From Bryoerythrophyllum caledonicum (Eukaryota > Streptophyta > Bryopsida > Pottiales > Pottiaceae), in NCBI GenBank assembly GCA_963971425.1, contig OZ020514.1:14389218-14453217 (forward strand): a DNA stretch of 64,000 nt, read 5' to 3'. The position numbers were made by a program, and so were the translations under genes. Below are positions 9,900-21,780 of this stretch, in pieces. The notes below the pieces were generated by a model. The model saw nothing but the letters and a program-made list of their open reading frames with translations, made no database searches and had not been told where the DNA came from. Within the stretch, counting starts at the first letter, position 1, and every line of letters begins with the position of its first letter.

Positions 9900-12800
9900 G
9901 ACGGCAACCCCTCTTGCTCTACCCTCTTACGTGTTATGTTGGACTCTGGAGCTTAGCCAGTGATGATTGGCAAGCAATGAGCCGAGCATTTGGGTCTAGG
10001 TGGTTTGGACCTCGAGCCTTGCCTATTTACGATTGTTACATCAATAGGAGGCACAGAAAAGGCCATGAGCTACACCTGACATCCGTTGCAATTGATGTTT
10101 GGCGTGGGATCTGGTTCTTTGTTTTCTCGCCTATCTTACTAGTGATCTGTGACAGGCTCCGCCAACTACAACATTTTGGTGGGTCAGGAGGGGCTTTATC
10201 CTCTTGGTTTTGGGGTAAATAATTGGATAGAGGAAGCTTGTATTAGACCTAGGTGGTCTGCCAGTGATGGCAGAAAGGAGCTTATTCCCATTGTCTTCGC
10301 AGCTAGCGTAGTGACTTCCACGGCGTATGCAATGGTCGGGTGCAATGGTCAAAATCGAAAGCCGGATTCCGAACTTGGGGATTGGAATCCAAGAAGCGGA
10401 AGGAACAAGCTCCCACCGATATCGTAGCTAAAATTGGAGGTTTGAAAGGGGAAAAAGAGTAAGGTGGAGGACGATACTCCATATTCCCGGGTTTCCAAGA
10501 GGCGGACTATCTCCATTTCCAAGTGGGCAACTATCATGCATCAAACTCGGTTAGCTTCATGGACTGTTACCCGGGACATGGTGGAGAAGACGCCCGCAAA
10601 CAAGCGGATCAAGGTGCATAAGCCGGAGGACAAAGGCAAAGAGAAAGAAGAGGCGTCACCCCAAGTCAGAACTTTGATAGTTAAGCTTTTGGACTCTTCA
10701 GAGGAGGACAAAGATTAGGAATAAGAAGATAAGGACTAGGGCCAAGCCCTATGTGGTGCTCAAGGAACTAGGTGTAGGTAGTTATAAGTCTAGTGGTAGG
10801 TTAAACAGTCACAATGGTGATCCGATAATTAGGATTTTTACCTAGAACCGAAACTTGTTCCAGGAAAGGTGGATCAAATCCTTAACTTTCGGATCTAGTC
10901 ATTGGTTAATAGAAAGTGAAACGCTAGCTATGAGGGACCGTTTTGTCAAATGGGTAGGTGGCTATTGTGGGAACGAGGTGTCCTCAGGGCTCATCATAGG
11001 GTTCCAAGTTCTATGTTTTGCTTCCCAAGGAAGAGTATTTAGTTGTTAGATGCAAGGCTTTCAGGGTCTCATTAGTTGACCTAATCGTGAGAGCGTGGGG
11101 AGATTGCAGACCCGGGTGACTTGAATTTTGGTGTATAGATCGGATGCCTTGCATGGCTGCCGTTGCAGCTGGAATCTGGTACCCGTTCCTTTAGTACTAG
11201 GAAGAGGGTTTGCGAGCATCCAACTACGGAACACCGTTCCGTAAGTTGTATAAGATGCGCTGCCCATTTTTTATGTTAAGTCTGTGTCCTTAATCTTGAC
11301 ACCTTTCTTTCTCTTTTTGTGTGAGCTCCAAAGTGGTCCTTCTCACGGACATACCCCATTTGAGATGGTTGAGTAACTTTTGTCAAGCCTGGATTGGGGT
11401 GGAAAGGAGAGGTGAGGAATGTGGGTGACTTTGGGATTCCGCGAGAAGGTTGGAAACCATACCTAGTCATAACCGGATCCGGATTCTCTAGGATTCGTGT
11501 GGTTGTAGTAAGCGAAGGGTCAGAATACGTCTTGCGTGACCGGCACTCCGGCAACGTCCCTACGGTTCTGAGAAGGTAGACACCACCCTAGTGCGTGTGC
11601 TTGTGATGTGTAGAAGGTGTTAGGGTTCATAGTGGAGTCTTTCTAATCTACGAGGGGAGAGTTTTGTACACCGTCCCTCTCCAAATAGGACGCGTCCTCC
11701 GATAGCTAATAATATGGGGAAAAACTAGAGCTGATTATTGTTACTTGTGATCTGATATTTACTGGATCCGGATAGAAAACCGGAAACAAAAAAGTGAGAT
11801 GAGGCAATCCGAATAACCGGAAAGGTGAGGTGACCGAATTCGGCCTGATTGAAAAAGAATAATAACATGAAGTATAGGTAGGAGTCATAACCAGATTGTC
11901 CTAACCTAGCTAGCTTCACCTGAATTCCTGGAACGATACACGAGTCACCACTTTGGGTGTTTTGGGCACTTAAAACACTCATGAGGATGCACTTGCAGCA
12001 ATCGTGTTCCGACGGAAGATTCATGCTCCAATCAATATGTCAGGGCTTAAGGGTTTTCTTGACTTGGCAAATTAGTATTGCCGATTTGTCAAGAACTATA
12101 GCTTGATTGCTAAGCCATTGACTATTCTCACAAGAAAGGATCAACGATGGTCTTGGGGACGGGAGCAACAACAAACGTTTGCTACTTTAGAGCTCAAGCT
12201 TGGTTCAGCCCCATTGCTGCGGCGTCCGGATGCTACACAAGCCTTTTAGTTGCACACTAACTAGATTGTTGTGGAATTCAAGGCTCTCTTGACTAGAAGG
12301 ATGATAAGAGACGGGAGTACGTTGTGGCGTTTTCTTCTAGGAGCAACAACAATGTGGAGTCCAACTATACATCCTATGAGGAGAGGCTTTGGTGTGCAAC
12401 GGACTCATTCAATGTTGCGCAGCCAGCACTGGTGGACTGGCACGTATCAACAGGTCGCCACATATGTTTCTCGGTGTGAAGTATGTGATTGGGTTAGATC
12501 CAGCTTCAACACCTAATCACCCATATTGCAGCATGTGCCCATTATGGGGCTAGGATACTGGTGGTCTTTGGACTTTGTTGATCAACTTGTCGTAACTTCA
12601 TACGGAGATGGTGAAGCATTTCAGCAAGTGGATTGACCATGTGGCTCTTCCACAATACTCATCAGAGTTGGCGGCCATGGCATTCCTTGACTGGGTGTTT
12701 GCTTGTTTTGGAGCCTCAGCTGAGCTTTTGACTGATCAGGGACGTGAGTTCCTTGGGGCTTTCGAAGCTTTGTGTACCAAGGCTTTGATTGACCATCGTA

Positions 12801-14410
12801 CCATTTCTCGAGATGACCCGGAAGTGGACGGTTTGGCGGAGCGTGTGGTTCACGCCGTGAAGCGGGGCCTACGGAAGTATGGATTACTTTAGGGTGACCA
12901 TTGTGATTGGGATTAGATGATACCATGGATCGCCATGGAGTATTCCTTTAGTCAGCAAGCTTCACTGGCTGCTTTCAGTCTGTATCAGTTGTTGTACGAG
13001 CGGCAGCCAATTTTACCAAGTTTCGTTCGAAAAAAATTGGCTCCGGTTGTCGATTTGGACGATCTAGAGGTGTGGGCCGAGTCTCTATGGGATCGAGCAG
13101 AGTTCTTTAAGCGGCATATGCCCATGGCCATGGAGAACTTGTCCATTGCTCAACACCGTGACACCTTACTATGTGGTTGTATTCGTAGCGTTGCCTACCG
13201 ACCTCAGCTGCGACGATTTTCCACGGGAGATTACATTTATCTCTAGCGTGAGGCATCCACGGCGTTGGATTTCAAGGTTGGGCGCACCATTCTTCGCCTA
13301 AAGGATGTGTTGCCCAATAGCATCTTGTTGCTGGAAGACAAGGATAGCCGGGAGTGTTTGGATCACTCTAAAAATAGCACTCCCTATCATTTATCCATTG
13401 ATGGCTCTGTTCATCCGGAGTTGGCTGTTGTGCCCGACGGCCTTCTGTATTTTGTGTGTGGTGAAAAGAAGGGCTCAGCTACCATGTTGCTTTGTGACCA
13501 TTGCGAGCGTGGTTGGCATATGGCTTGCCTGACACCGCTTCTTTCTACTCTACCGTCCGGGGATTGGACTTGCCTTCGTTGTCCGAGGTCTTCGAGCCAC
13601 ATTTCACATGATGAAACCGCTTAAATTCCTCGTGGACTTGTCACTCTGTGGTGAGTTGCCATCCAATTGGAGTTCCTAGTTTTGATTCAGAGATAAGCAA
13701 CATGGAGATTGGCCAAGGGATTGGCAACAAAGTTGCCGAAGGCAATTAAAGACGGGGCTGACATTGCACCTGACCTACCGTCTCTTTGTTACTTCTCCAT
13801 ATGCTTATTGATTCGGCGACGGCCGACATCTTCAACTAGATGTGTATAGTTGTTGCACCGACATCACGGTGGCGTTTAGTCTTGTTAGTATTGTATGGTC
13901 CTAGGTGAATAGAGGGTCTCTTTATCCGCTTGGGGGGCACTTGAGGGTGTATTACGTATACTTGTTTTAGTGTATGTTTTTTGTTTATTTGATATTGGTA
14001 AGGACTCTCGATCTGTTGTGGTTATCGATCTTTCTTTAAACAACAGTTGTCACGGGACGTGGCGTGGAGGGCATCTCCGTATCGTTGTTTTAGCGTAGAT
14101 TAGTTTGTTACGGATCTATGTGTGTTTAGGGACGAACGGCGGCGCATCGCATTCATCCATCCATGATTTTCATCCACATAGGGTTGTATGCATGTGCGCA
14201 TAGCGCTGCACACGTCCTTGACTTGACGTCTTTGTCAAGTCAAGCTTTGTGAGTGAATTAGAGAGTGTTAGTGAGTTCCTTTGCTTGTAAGTGATGTGAT
14301 TTCATTAGTGAAAGCTCGACATTCTTCTATTAGTACTTGCACTCGTTCATTCTTCCTTTGTGGCATGCCAGACGCTTGACTACAGTGATTTTCTATCTAT
14401 TCCTTGACGG
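9900..14410 (+). mobile_element. Decayed Ty3/gypsy-type LTR retrotransposon with a PHD finger after integrase
   Basis: This is a fossil with many breaks. Recognisable parts in order are: an aspartic-protease-like region (about 9930-10,330, with an L-D-S-G-A motif and downstream LVGQEGLYPLGFG); an RT thumb/RNase H region (about 12,030-12,260); an integrase zinc-binding region (about 12,390-12,500, C-x2-C visible); the integrase core (about 12,600-12,890); the integrase C-terminal part to about 13,330; and a PHD finger (about 13,455-13,590). The PHD finger shows Cys pairs, the W-H-x2-C and the closing C-x2-C of the C4HC3 pattern. A purine-rich tract (GGGGGGCACTTGAGGG) at about 13,931-13,947 immediately precedes a repeat that may be the 3' LTR. 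PHD fingers usually bind histone H3 tails, so one here may target integration, by analogy with chromodomain-bearing Ty3 elements. Age cannot be calculated, but the degree of decay suggests it is old. Confidence 0.75.
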
Positions 14411-14510
14411 TGTATTACGCATATTTGTTTTACTGTATGATTTTTATTTTTTTGATGTTGGTTAGGGCTCTTAATCTGTTGTGGTTATCGATCTTTCTTT
14501 ACACGACAGC
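13948..14510 (+). repeat. Direct repeat of about 100 bp, possible LTR start
   Basis: TGTATTACG at 13,948 begins a segment of about 100 bp that recurs at 14,411-14,510. Both end in GTGGTTATCGATCTTTCTTT. The first copy directly follows a polypurine-like tract, as expected for a 3' LTR boundary. The second copy stops where DUF7869-like copy 0 begins, inside that element's own palindrome. The 463-bp offset would be the LTR length if the two are tandem LTR starts, but the unit does not end in CA, so the interpretation is tentative. Confidence 0.5.
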
Positions 14511-15985
14511 TTCACTAGAGCAAAATGTATGCACTAGCATTTACTTCTTATCATAGACCATGAAGGTAATTACTAGGATTATTGGTTTTAAGAGTGAAGG
14601 AAATTTACCATGTCGTTATATAGAAGAGGAAGTAAAAACATATTAATGTCACAGATAGGCAAAAGAAAATTGAGAAAACAGTATGCCAACAATTGAGCTC
14701 AAAATAATGACAAGGTGAACTAATCAGTTGCAATAATAGGCATCAAATATAGAGAGTAATTGAATAAACTAAGCACCAATAGATCTATCTATACTACATG
14801 AAGTATCACGCATCACAATATAATATTCAACAGAATGAAAGTTCATTTATCAGTCTTTTACGATTCGGAAGCAACAAATGCTTCCAAGGAGGCCTTGAAA
14901 ATCACTATTTGTCCCCTTGGAATTTTTGTTGTTGGACCTTGTCCCCAACTTCCATCCCTCTTTAAAGACATAGGTTTCCATCCTGTCAATTCACAATCAA
15001 TACCCTCCTATATTTGGCTATCTTCTGTTCAACTGTCTAGAAAAGGTTGCCATCTATATCCTAATCATTATAGACTTTTGGGGCATCCCGATCGTGCGAT
15101 ATATTACAAAGGAATTGGATACAGACGGTGTTTGGCTTGTTTAATTTGGAGTTTAGATTTGAAAGTGCTTGAGCAATCCGCAATGGACGCTTGTCTCCAT
15201 CGCATGGCCGCAGAGCAACAAAGTAGTCAACAAAAAGATTGCGACCAACTCTGAGTGAAGGGGGAGGACAATTATATCTTTGGCCAACAAAATGATCATT
15301 TTCACCGTATTCTTTGCAAACCTCACCCTACGCTCTGAAGTCATTTTCAACGCCATGGGCAAATTGCGTTTTTGGCTAGAAGTATCTTCCAATGATATGG
15401 GTGTATCCATTGGAAGAGCTAGAGCATCTCTAGTGTCATGCCAATAGTAGGACAAAGGCTCAAAACGTGACCTGGACTCTATAGACTCCTACAATGATTG
15501 CTCCCAGTAATCCATGAGTCCTTAGAGTTCCTTCACCACCTTCGAGAGATGCCGCATTGTTGAAGCCTTCAATGCATCAGGTTCTCCAATAGGCCATAAA
15601 TTTTTGCCTTCTGCATCCTCCTCCTACAATTTAATGCCACACCTTACCTCATGTAAGAAGGCAATCCTCGTCGTGACAAAGGATTTTACACTTCATTATC
15701 GCACAACCACTAGAGTGTAGATAAAACTTGGATTGATAAGCCTTTGTATGACCCTGCAAAGCTTTACTAGTGTCCAAAATCATATCCTCATTGAACATTT
15801 TAAAGTCAGAAACCTCTTACATGAGGTGCACAATTGTGGAAAAACTCTCACTTTTCATGAACGAACTCATAAGAAGAGCAATGGTTAGGAAACTCTCATT
15901 CCTCAGCGCCATTCTCCAACAAATTTTTTTTTTTTTTTTGTTTTTGAACCTATTTTTGTTCTCACCAACAACATTGTCCATTTGT
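14509..15985 (-). pseudogene. Truncated 3' part of a DUF7869-like element (copy 0)
   Basis: The minus strand matches the C-terminal half and 3' flank of copies A, B and C at 33-36, 44-47 and 58-61 kb. It begins at the 3'-flank palindrome (degenerate, about 14,509) and includes the tail of the coding region from about 14,840. It ends at about 15,985, at the codons just before the conserved M-D-N motif. Several frame interruptions are present relative to copies A-C, so it is not functional. Its upper end coincides with the TA dinucleotide at the left end of the Tc1 element. The sequence beyond the Tc1 right end does not resume it. Confidence 0.8.
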
Positions 15986-15986
15986 A

Positions 15987-16561
15987 CAATAGGGTGACAT
16001 TCAAATTGGCTGTTTAGTAGTTCCAGGGATAGTGTCCTACACTGCTGCCAACTTTGACACCCTCTCCAAAGCTAAGAAATTGTTATTTTACCATGAAAAT
16101 TTGGGGACAACATCATCTTTATGTTGAAAACATGCATACCAAATTTCAAGTCCAGGAAACTTATACAAAAAAACTTATGCAAGATCTACCAACATGGGAT
16201 AGCTGTGAGAAAAGTGTCACAGCTGCCAACTTTGACACCCTCCCAAGAATTGAGGAAATTTTTTTTGCCCATGAAATTTTTGGAGCAAAATCATTTTTAT
16301 GTTGTTTGCATGTGAGGAAAATTTCAAGTCCAAAAGACCCATACAAAAAATAATATTCCAAATCTACCAACATGTGTAGTTTTGAGAAACAAAGGGGAAA
16401 ACCATTTTACTACTTCCAACTTTGACGCCCTCCTTAGGATTGAATTTTTGTTGATACATAGTGAAATTTTTGGCACAAGATCATCTCTACGCTGGTAACA
16501 TGTGGGACAAATTTCAAAGCCAAAAGACATACATAAAAAAATTTATTCCATATCTATCAAC
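15987..16561 (+). repeat. Left TIR of the Tc1-like element, three internal tandem units
   Basis: This matches the reverse complement of 18,200-18,772. It consists of three diverged tandem units of about 160-190 bp (about 16,046-16,220, 16,224-16,410 and 16,414-16,575). Each begins near CCAACTTTGACRCCCTC and carries ATTTCAAGTCCA or a variant, then ATCTACCAACATG or a variant. Multiple internal repeats in a long TIR could offer several transposase-binding sites. That function is inference. Confidence 0.9.
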
Positions 16562-17188
16562 ATGTGTAACTATGATAAACAATTTGAAGGTCATATTGAA
16601 AATGTCAAAATATCTTTGACACCTCATGCTTTTTCATTGAACTCAATCATGTGAGTAAGCCACCAAACATAAATTCTTCTCAAAAAGATCAATAACATCT
16701 AAATGAAGAAGTGAAGAGGTGTTCCATGCAGAAGAATCCACTTGGCCATAAAGTGTGCATTAGACACATGACAAATTTTTCTTCTAAATATCTATTGAAC
16801 ACTATGTAAAGGGAATGGTATGTGTGATTTGTGATAGACTGAATGTTGAGACAATCCTCAAAACAGAGAGTGTTGTATTGTGGGATGCATGAGTGTTGAT
16901 TCACATTGGGCATCCATGATGAGTGATTAAGAGCAAAACGATTTTTCATGTATGCATATGGGCTTGTGTTTTGGCGACCCTTCTCTCTCCTCTCTGCTCC
17001 AGCGCCTTGGCTCCCTTCTCTCCCCCTTGCTCTGCTCCAGCCCTGTTCTCCTTCCTCTGCCAATTGTCACGTGTCAATCCTGCAACCCCCTTTGCTCTGC
17101 TCTAGCCCCTTGGCCCCCTTCTCTCCCCCTTGCTCTGCTCTAACCCCTACTCTACTGCTGTAGTTAGCATCACACACTCTATTAGTTT

Positions 17189-18206
17189 ATGATGGCAATT
17201 TCAGATGAAATTCGTGCTTGCATCAGTGAAAGAACGTTTGAGTGAGGGAGAATTTACAGGAGTTCAAATTGTAGCTACTATTGGAGTTCCTATTAGAACA
17301 GCTACAAGGTTAGTAAAAACATTTAGAGAAGATGGAACCTACAAGCGCAAACCTTGCGGTGGAAGTCACGCTAAAAAGCTTAGTGATAGAGATGTTCGTA
17401 GTATTGTGCATTACTCAAAAATTCATCGTTGCTGTTCACTCTCAAAGATTACCAATGCATGTCCTACTCAAGTGTGTAGACGTACTATTCAAAGGGTCTT
17501 ACATAAAAATGCCATTTTTAGTCAAATTGCAGTCAAAAAATCTTTTTTGACACCTCGTCACATGTCTCAACGATTAGCTTTTGCTCAGAAGTACCGTGGA
17601 TGGAGTGCAAAAGAGTGGGAGCGTATTGTTTGGACAGATGAATCTACTTTTGAAATTGGAAAAAATTCTCGGCAAATTCATGTTTGGAGAAGTGCATACG
17701 AGCGTTATTTATCAAGTTGTCTAGCTCCTACTTTTAAAAGTGGATGGACTTTTTTAATGATTTGGGGCGCATTTGCCGGAGGACAAAAGTCAGAACTTCT
17801 CTTTAGGCCTAAAGGTCAACGTTCTGCTAAGGATTTTATAGAAGTGGTTTACGATGCCAAATTGGTTCATTTCATGGGTCAAATTCCACAAGGAGTGCTT
17901 ATGGAAGATGGGGCACCCGTCCATAGGAGCAAAATATGTGAAGAATGGAGACAAAGCCACCTTCTCGAAAAGCTCAACTGGCCTGCAAACTCTCCCGATC
18001 TCAATCCAATAGAGAACATTTGGAGGATGTTAAAAGATGTTGTGCAACATGGCAAACAATGCCCTAGAAGCTTAGATGTGTTGAAGGTAGTTCTTGAAAG
18101 AGAGTGGAAGTTAGTCAATGGTACAAAGCTCCTTCAACTATGTCATTCTATGCCCTCTAGGTTACTAGCAGTGATTGACGCTAATGGAGGACATACACGT
18201 TGGTAG
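17189..18206 (+). CDS. Tc1-like transposase, DD34E
   Basis: From 17,205 there is an uninterrupted 333-codon frame. It has a paired-type N-terminal helix-turn-helix region (GVPIRTATRLVKTFREDG), a second HTH (SLSKITNACPTQVCRRTIQRVL) and a DDE core. The first catalytic Asp is in WTDESTF, the second in LMEDGAPVH and the Glu in NSPDLNPIENIW, with 34 residues between the second Asp and the Glu. The best N-terminus starts at ATG 17,189: it reads MMAISDEIRACI, the usual Tc1 opening, in another frame. It would join the main frame if one base near 17,225 were extra. The element therefore probably has a single N-terminal frameshift, or uses the 17,205 start with a shortened HTH. The stop codon at 18,204 lies inside the right TIR. 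Confidence 0.93.
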
Positions 18207-18772
18207 ATATGGAATAACTTTTTTGTGTACATCTTTTGGCTTTGAAATTTATCTCACATGTTACCAGCATAGAGATGATCTTGTGCCAAAAATTTCACTA
18301 TGTATCAACAAAAATTCAATCCTAAGGAGGGCGTCAAAGTTGGAAGTAGTATAATGGTTTTCCCCTTTGTTTCTCAAAACTACACATGTTGGTAGATTTG
18401 GAATATTATTTTTTGTATGGGTCTTTTGGACTTGAAATTTTCCACACATGCAAAAAACATAAAAATGTTTTTGCTCCAAAAATTTCATGGGCAAAAAAAA
18501 TTTCCTCAATTCTTGGAAGGGTGTCAAAGTTGGCAGCTGTGACACTTTTCTCACAGCTATTCCATGTTGGTAGATCTTGCATAAGTTTTTTTGTATAAGT
18601 CTCCTGGACTTGAAATTTGGTATGCATGTTTTCAACATAAAGATGATGCTGTCTCCAAATTTTCATGGTAAAATAACAATTTCTCAGCTTTGGGGAGGGT
18701 GTCAAAGTTGGCAGCAGTGTAGGACACTATCCCTGGAACTACTAAACGGCCAATTTGAATGTCACCCTATTA
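18200..18772 (-). repeat. Right TIR of the Tc1-like element
   Basis: Reverse complement of the left TIR with the same three-unit organisation. Its inner edge overlaps the last codon and the stop of the transposase gene, so the transposase C-terminus is encoded by TIR sequence. Confidence 0.92.
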
Positions 18773-20599
18773 TACAATCAAAGATCAATTGGCATGAAAA
18801 AAGAGACAATTGCATTTAGTCAAAAAAATATTGCGTGTGCGCTATTCTATATTTTGTACAGATATTTTTTGTCTTATTTTTGTATGATTACATGGCTTTT
18901 TATTGCAAGCGCTCCACTAAAAAATTGAATGCATGCAACTAAAATATAAGCTTGTGCAATCAAAGGTAGGACAATTGACGTTAAAGAGAGAAACCCATGT
19001 ATTGAAAAAGTTTCAAAAGATAATAAATCCTTTTTTATATGTAGCCAACATCAAATCAAATGTACTTAGCTCTACTTTCCACATGGTTGCTATGCGGAAA
19101 TAAATAATTTTGATTTCCCTTCGATACAGTCAAAGCTGCTATGTCCTTATTAAATAAACAAGAACCGTCAATGGTTTTATGAATGGTCAATCAAACAATG
19201 TGGGACAAACATGCGCTTAGACAACACTATAAATGATGTAGTAATGACGATCTTCGAACACTCTTCGAATGTGTTCTTAAGTGTGTGGTTTTTTGTATTA
19301 TTATCCTTAAATTTTTCATTTCAACCACTACTTCTTGCATTTAAAGTATATATAAAGTGTATTGGAGATGGTTGCACAAGCAAATAGAAGATACATTGAG
19401 ATATTTCAATCAATGCTTAATATCGAATATTGTCTTTATTCAGAAGCTTTTATTTTTATTTTCAATTGTGCACTTTTCAAGTGGCTTTTTAGTAACTACT
19501 AAGTTACTTCATACCCACATGGGCTTGATAAGTGCTCAAGCCAACCAGCTAAGCTACTTGACTTTTTCAACAAATTCTTTGACCTAGCTTAATCAAATCA
19601 AGTGGAAAAATCCTTTTTTCATAATTGGGCCATAAAGAAGTGCCACCAAAATACATTGCTAACTTCTCACAGTTCATGAACTAAATTTACTCACTACTAT
19701 TGAAGTGGTTGATTAGGTAAAATACACATGTTTGAATTAAAATACGTTACACTCAATTACTTTAAGTCGAAATGTATGTATGTAAAGTCCAAGTTTTAGA
19801 TAAATTCTAGATTATTTTAATAATTCCAATATGATTTGATAAAGTCATGGTTAATATTTGTGCTTATTTTTTAATATTATTTAGTTACTTGATTATGTGA
19901 GATTTGTATTCAATTGAACTCATTAAATACTAAGTCTAAAATTATCCTAGAAAAAAAAAAAGTTGGAAGTTCAAATTTATCCTAGTTTACTTATCTTTCC
20001 TTTGAATCTATTATTATTCTTTAATTCTTCTATCCATTATCTTTTCTTTTTATCTTTTATTTTACTATAAATTTAAAATTATTTACATTGTTTTATTATA
20101 ATTTTTTTGCTCTTTCTACATTAATTGGAATTATTATAGAATTAGTGCTTTTAGTTTCAAAGCGATGCCCTCACCACTATATTGGATCTTGTGGTCCAAA
20201 GTGCCTTGCAAACATTGCAAAATGTGCTTTATAGCCATCCATTGTGTCAAGCAAGCCTTAAATATGAAACAACTCATCTTCCTTATCAAATCTGTTAAGG
20301 CAATTTATGTGTTTGGCATGACATACATCAATGATTTCAAATTACTCCTTCAAACTTGGACATGAACCATGCCAATCTAACTCAAATAATCAAGTCATTG
20401 GCATAAATGATAACCATGAACAAATACAAATATATTTGCATGATGTACAAAGAAGGATTAACTAGGATCCTAATGAAGCTTTTTTTGATAAAAAAAAGTC
20501 TCTCTCCATGCAAACAACACTCACTTGTTGAATACCCGTGCTCTTATGTGGACTCTTAATCCTCAATGACACTCGGCTTAGATTTTGCTAGAGCTTAAA
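18773..20599. other. AT-rich DNA with no recognisable gene
   Basis: Only short frames and homopolymer-rich sequence are visible. No convincing domain, repeat array or RNA gene was seen. Confidence 0.6.
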
Positions 20600-21780
20600 T
20601 GCCTCGACCTACTTTATAGCATTAGTTTCTTTTGTTGAACATCCTCATTAATAATCTCATTAAAAGATGGTGGTTTAGAATATTGGTTTACCAGGCCAAG
20701 TCTAATAGTCTTACATATTCCACTTAGACTTCTTTTCAAGCAATTGCCAACATTGATACTATCCTCTATGAATACCACATTGCAACTCTTTATTATCTTT
20801 TTTGTTTCAATAATTACAAAGACACATGCTTAAGTACTCTTGTGATGACCATGTGAATAATTCTTTTACACATGACATTAAAATTATTTCTCTTTGCATC
20901 CACACTATTGAATATATAATACGTTCATGCACTTGGATGTGTACAATGCATTTTTTGCAATCGCTCCAATCTTCTTGTATGTATGTTGGGGGAGAATTCA
21001 ACACTAAATACTTGTATACGCCGCACTAGCCACCACTTTTGTTCCAAACTCAAGCTTCAGGTGTTGACCATGGATCATGATCCTTGCCATCACTACAACA
21101 ATACAGTTGCCAAGCTTTGATACTCTATTTTATTATGGTGTATCTGGTGTAAATGTTTGCGTCTCAATGCCATGTCTCTTTAAGTAGCATTAAAATCCCT
21201 TAGATATGAATTCTACACTAATATCTAATTGAAATAGCTTGATCTTGTATTCACAATTGTATCTCCACAAGAACCTTGAACTTCTCAATTATCTCAAAGC
21301 ACTTACCTTTGGACCTCAATATGTATATCCACATCTTTTTTGAGATATCATTAATAAATATCACAATCATTTTCCTCCGCTTTAGATATGGTCTTTATGG
21401 AGCCGCACACATTAAAATGCATTCTCTTTAAGAGTTTGGGTGCAGGCATTTTACTAACTCTTGGAGTGGTTGCCAAATGTTGTTTGCCTTCAATGTACTT
21501 TCCATAAACTTACATAGAAGATTGGTCTTTGCTAAGATTTATGCCACTTACCAAGTTTTGAAGTACATGCACACTTCTTATGTTCAATTGACTAAGCCAG
21601 TAATGTCAAAGCTTTAGTGCACATTCTTTGGTTGATAATTGTGTCAAGTTGCTCCCATTCGTATTATACACCTTAATGAAGGTTGCTAAGTACAAGTTGT
21701 CTTCTTGAATGCTACGGCAACATTTCCCTTGGACACCCTCAAAATGCATCAATCTACCTCCTATAATAAGGTATCTTAAT
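20600..21780 (-). mobile_element. Ty1/copia-type pol fossil (integrase region)
   Basis: The minus strand reads as the integrase half of a Ty1/copia polyprotein. There is an integrase-core stretch around 21,300-21,420 (a FINDISKKMW..L-S-K type signature) and, further downstream, the region between integrase and RT around 20,700-20,850 (a TKKI..S-NVVF type signature). The fossil has many breaks, no LTRs were found, and it is old. Limits at both ends are approximate. Confidence 0.7.

Larger units (their letters stand above)
15987..18772 (+). mobile_element. Tc1/mariner-superfamily DNA transposon (Tc1-like, DD34E), nearly intact
   Basis: The element is 2,786 bp long and flanked by TA on both sides (15,985-15,986 and 18,773-18,774). 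Its ends read CAATAGGGTGACATTC and the reverse complement of TAATAGGGTGACATTC. Terminal inverted repeats are about 575 bp long, far longer than the tens of bp common in Tc1 itself. One transposase gene lies between them. High similarity of the two TIRs and an almost uninterrupted transposase argue for a relatively recent insertion compared with its surroundings. The left side abuts copy 0 of the DUF7869-like element. Confidence 0.93.

Noticed and set aside
14835-15254. A 139-codon plus-strand open frame.
   Set aside because: It is the antisense of the C-terminal region of DUF7869-like copy 0.
16948-17163. Leu/Ser-rich open frames upstream of the Tc1 transposase.
   Set aside because: They come from a pyrimidine-rich tandem repeat (CTCTGCTCCAGCCCC-like) in the leader, open in several frames, with no protein character.
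18261-18638. Minus-strand frames of about 100-125 codons on the right side of the Tc1 element, similar to plus-strand frames on its left.
   Set aside because: They are the two TIRs read in the same sense, not genes.
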